The notes under the pieces are model-generated. The model was given only the letters and a program-made list of their open reading frames with translations. It was not told where the DNA came from and made no database searches. From NCBI GenBank assembly GCA_034359265.1, contig CP136893.1, positions 48,619,501 to 48,683,500 of the forward strand: a stretch of 64,000 nucleotides of DNA, given 5' to 3'. Positions within the stretch are counted from its first letter, which is position 1. Every line of letters begins with the position of its first letter. The position numbers were made by a program, and so were the translations under genes. This DNA comes from Canna indica. Taxonomy: Eukaryota > Streptophyta > Magnoliopsida > Zingiberales > Cannaceae. Positions 63,154 through 64,000 of this stretch are shown one piece after another.

Positions 63154-64000
63154 TGTCACGCCCCAACTTAGGGTTACGTGATCGGCCAGGGTATTTGCAC
63201 TTATACTTAGGGGCGGCAAAAATAGGCACGACACGATAGCACGGCACGAGCACGACACGATAACTGCGGGCCGGGCCGAAAAAATTGGCCCGATAAGCTT
63301 ATCGGGCCGGCCCGGCCCGATAACATTGCGGGCCGACGCGGGCCGGCTCTTATCGGGCCGGGCCGGCCCGTTTGGCCCGCTAAACATATATAAAAAAAAT
63401 TAAGTCTAAATTAGGGCTGTTTAGTACTTTAAAATTGAAGGTGAAATTAATCTATGGAGTTTTTCATGTGAAATGTCATATTTGATGCTTATTTAGTCTC
63501 TTAAATATTTTAAATTATTTTTTAATAATTTTTTTAGAAATTTTTTAATAAATAAGAGGGCTCGCAGGCCGGGCCGGACGGCCCGCAAACTATTGCGGGC
63601 CGGGCCGGGCCGGGCCGAGCCGGCACGCCACCTTATCGTGCCGGGCCGGCCCGATCCGTTAACTGCGGGCCGGCCCGTTTTGCCACCCCTACTTATACCC
63701 CACAACCTAACTCATACACATGTCAACTCACGTGAATAAACAATAGCAGAAAGAAATCAACAAGTTTTTATCTCAACTAGAAATCAAAATTGAATTCATC
63801 ATAAACAAGTTTTAGCAAACGAATAAAATGCAGAAATAATACATCAAGTCCAACAGACCAAATACAATAAAATCTGAATAAAATGACATAAAGTGCCCTC
63901 AAGGGCTACAACTCCAAAAATCGACAAAAGTGCATGACACACTACCAAAAGATTCGACTACGACCCTAACTAGGACTGCTATGAGATCATGTGGCTCCTC
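63154..64000 (-). mobile_element. TK-A LTR (reverse), running off the window
   Basis: It begins TGTCACGCCCCAACTTAGGG, is interrupted by the hAT-like element, and resumes CCCCACAACCTAACTCATAC. It continues to 64000 within the region normally before the shared hairpin (ACTACGACCCTAACTAGGAC). Confidence 0.8.
63207..63690. mobile_element. hAT-like non-autonomous element
   Basis: A 484-bp insertion with ends AGGGGCGGCAAAA and the complement of AGGGGTGGCAAAA, flanked by a perfect 8-bp duplication ACTTATAC (63199-63206 and 63691-63698), the hAT mark. Both halves carry GGGCCGGCCC- and CGATAA-rich blocks (CCCGATAAGCTTATCGGG) around an AT-rich centre. The left end has two extra bases (TT). There is no coding capacity; the 70- and 107-codon minus frames come from the repeats. 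Confidence 0.8.

Overview
This window is repeat-dense nuclear DNA of a flowering plant. It has no clear host gene, no bacterial features, and only plant transposon families: chromovirus-like Ty3/gypsy elements with 2-3 kb LTRs (called TK here, probably the Tekay/Del group), Sirevirus-type Ty1/copia, CACTA, small MULE-, hAT- and Harbinger-like elements, and one LINE tail. TK LTRs fall into five sequence groups: TK-A (most copies), TK-A2 (11-21 kb), TK-B (23.3-25.8 kb), TK-C (40.1-60.0 kb) and TK-D (61.6-63.1 kb). All end in ...GGGGCATGACA or a close variant. I cannot tell monocot from eudicot.

Layout. 1-3172: 3' non-coding end and truncated LTR of a Sirevirus. 3173-9190: remains of two TK-A elements, a solo copia LTR with its target duplication, and a CACTA end fragment. 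9191-11249: AT-rich island with five exon-like segments on the minus strand whose splice phases all agree; product unknown. 11250-21150: a decayed minus-strand TK-A2 element with gag, protease, reverse transcriptase (RT), RNase H, integrase and both LTRs; its RT carries a tandem 255-bp triplication. 21150-23216: AT-rich DNA. 23217-34481: a decayed plus-strand TK-A element whose 5' LTR holds a TK-B solo LTR and a reversed TK-A fragment. 34482-39692: 5' part of a minus-strand TK-A element, fused head-on to the previous one; its LTR holds a MULE-type MITE and a 1.7-kb element with a minisatellite.

40069-60023 is a four-level nest whose target duplications can be read. A TK-C solo LTR (GTAAT) received a Sirevirus (40633-48037) and a TK-A solo LTR (48246-58491, GGTTA). 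That solo LTR received a complete CACTA transposon (49394-56684, CTA). The CACTA appears to be the youngest and best preserved element. It has an open 1163-codon TNP2-type transposase and an open five-exon second gene of about 416 codons, read in the same direction. 60029-64000: AT-rich DNA, a LINE tail with poly(A), a TK-D LTR, and TK-A fragments with a hAT-like insertion (8-bp duplication).

The least explained signal is in the TK LTRs themselves. TK-A carries tandem hairpin units whose stems differ between units in a compensating way. They lie in what looks like an LTR intron whose splice sites are shared by divergent TK LTR groups. Apart from the CACTA genes, almost all coding sequence here is broken.
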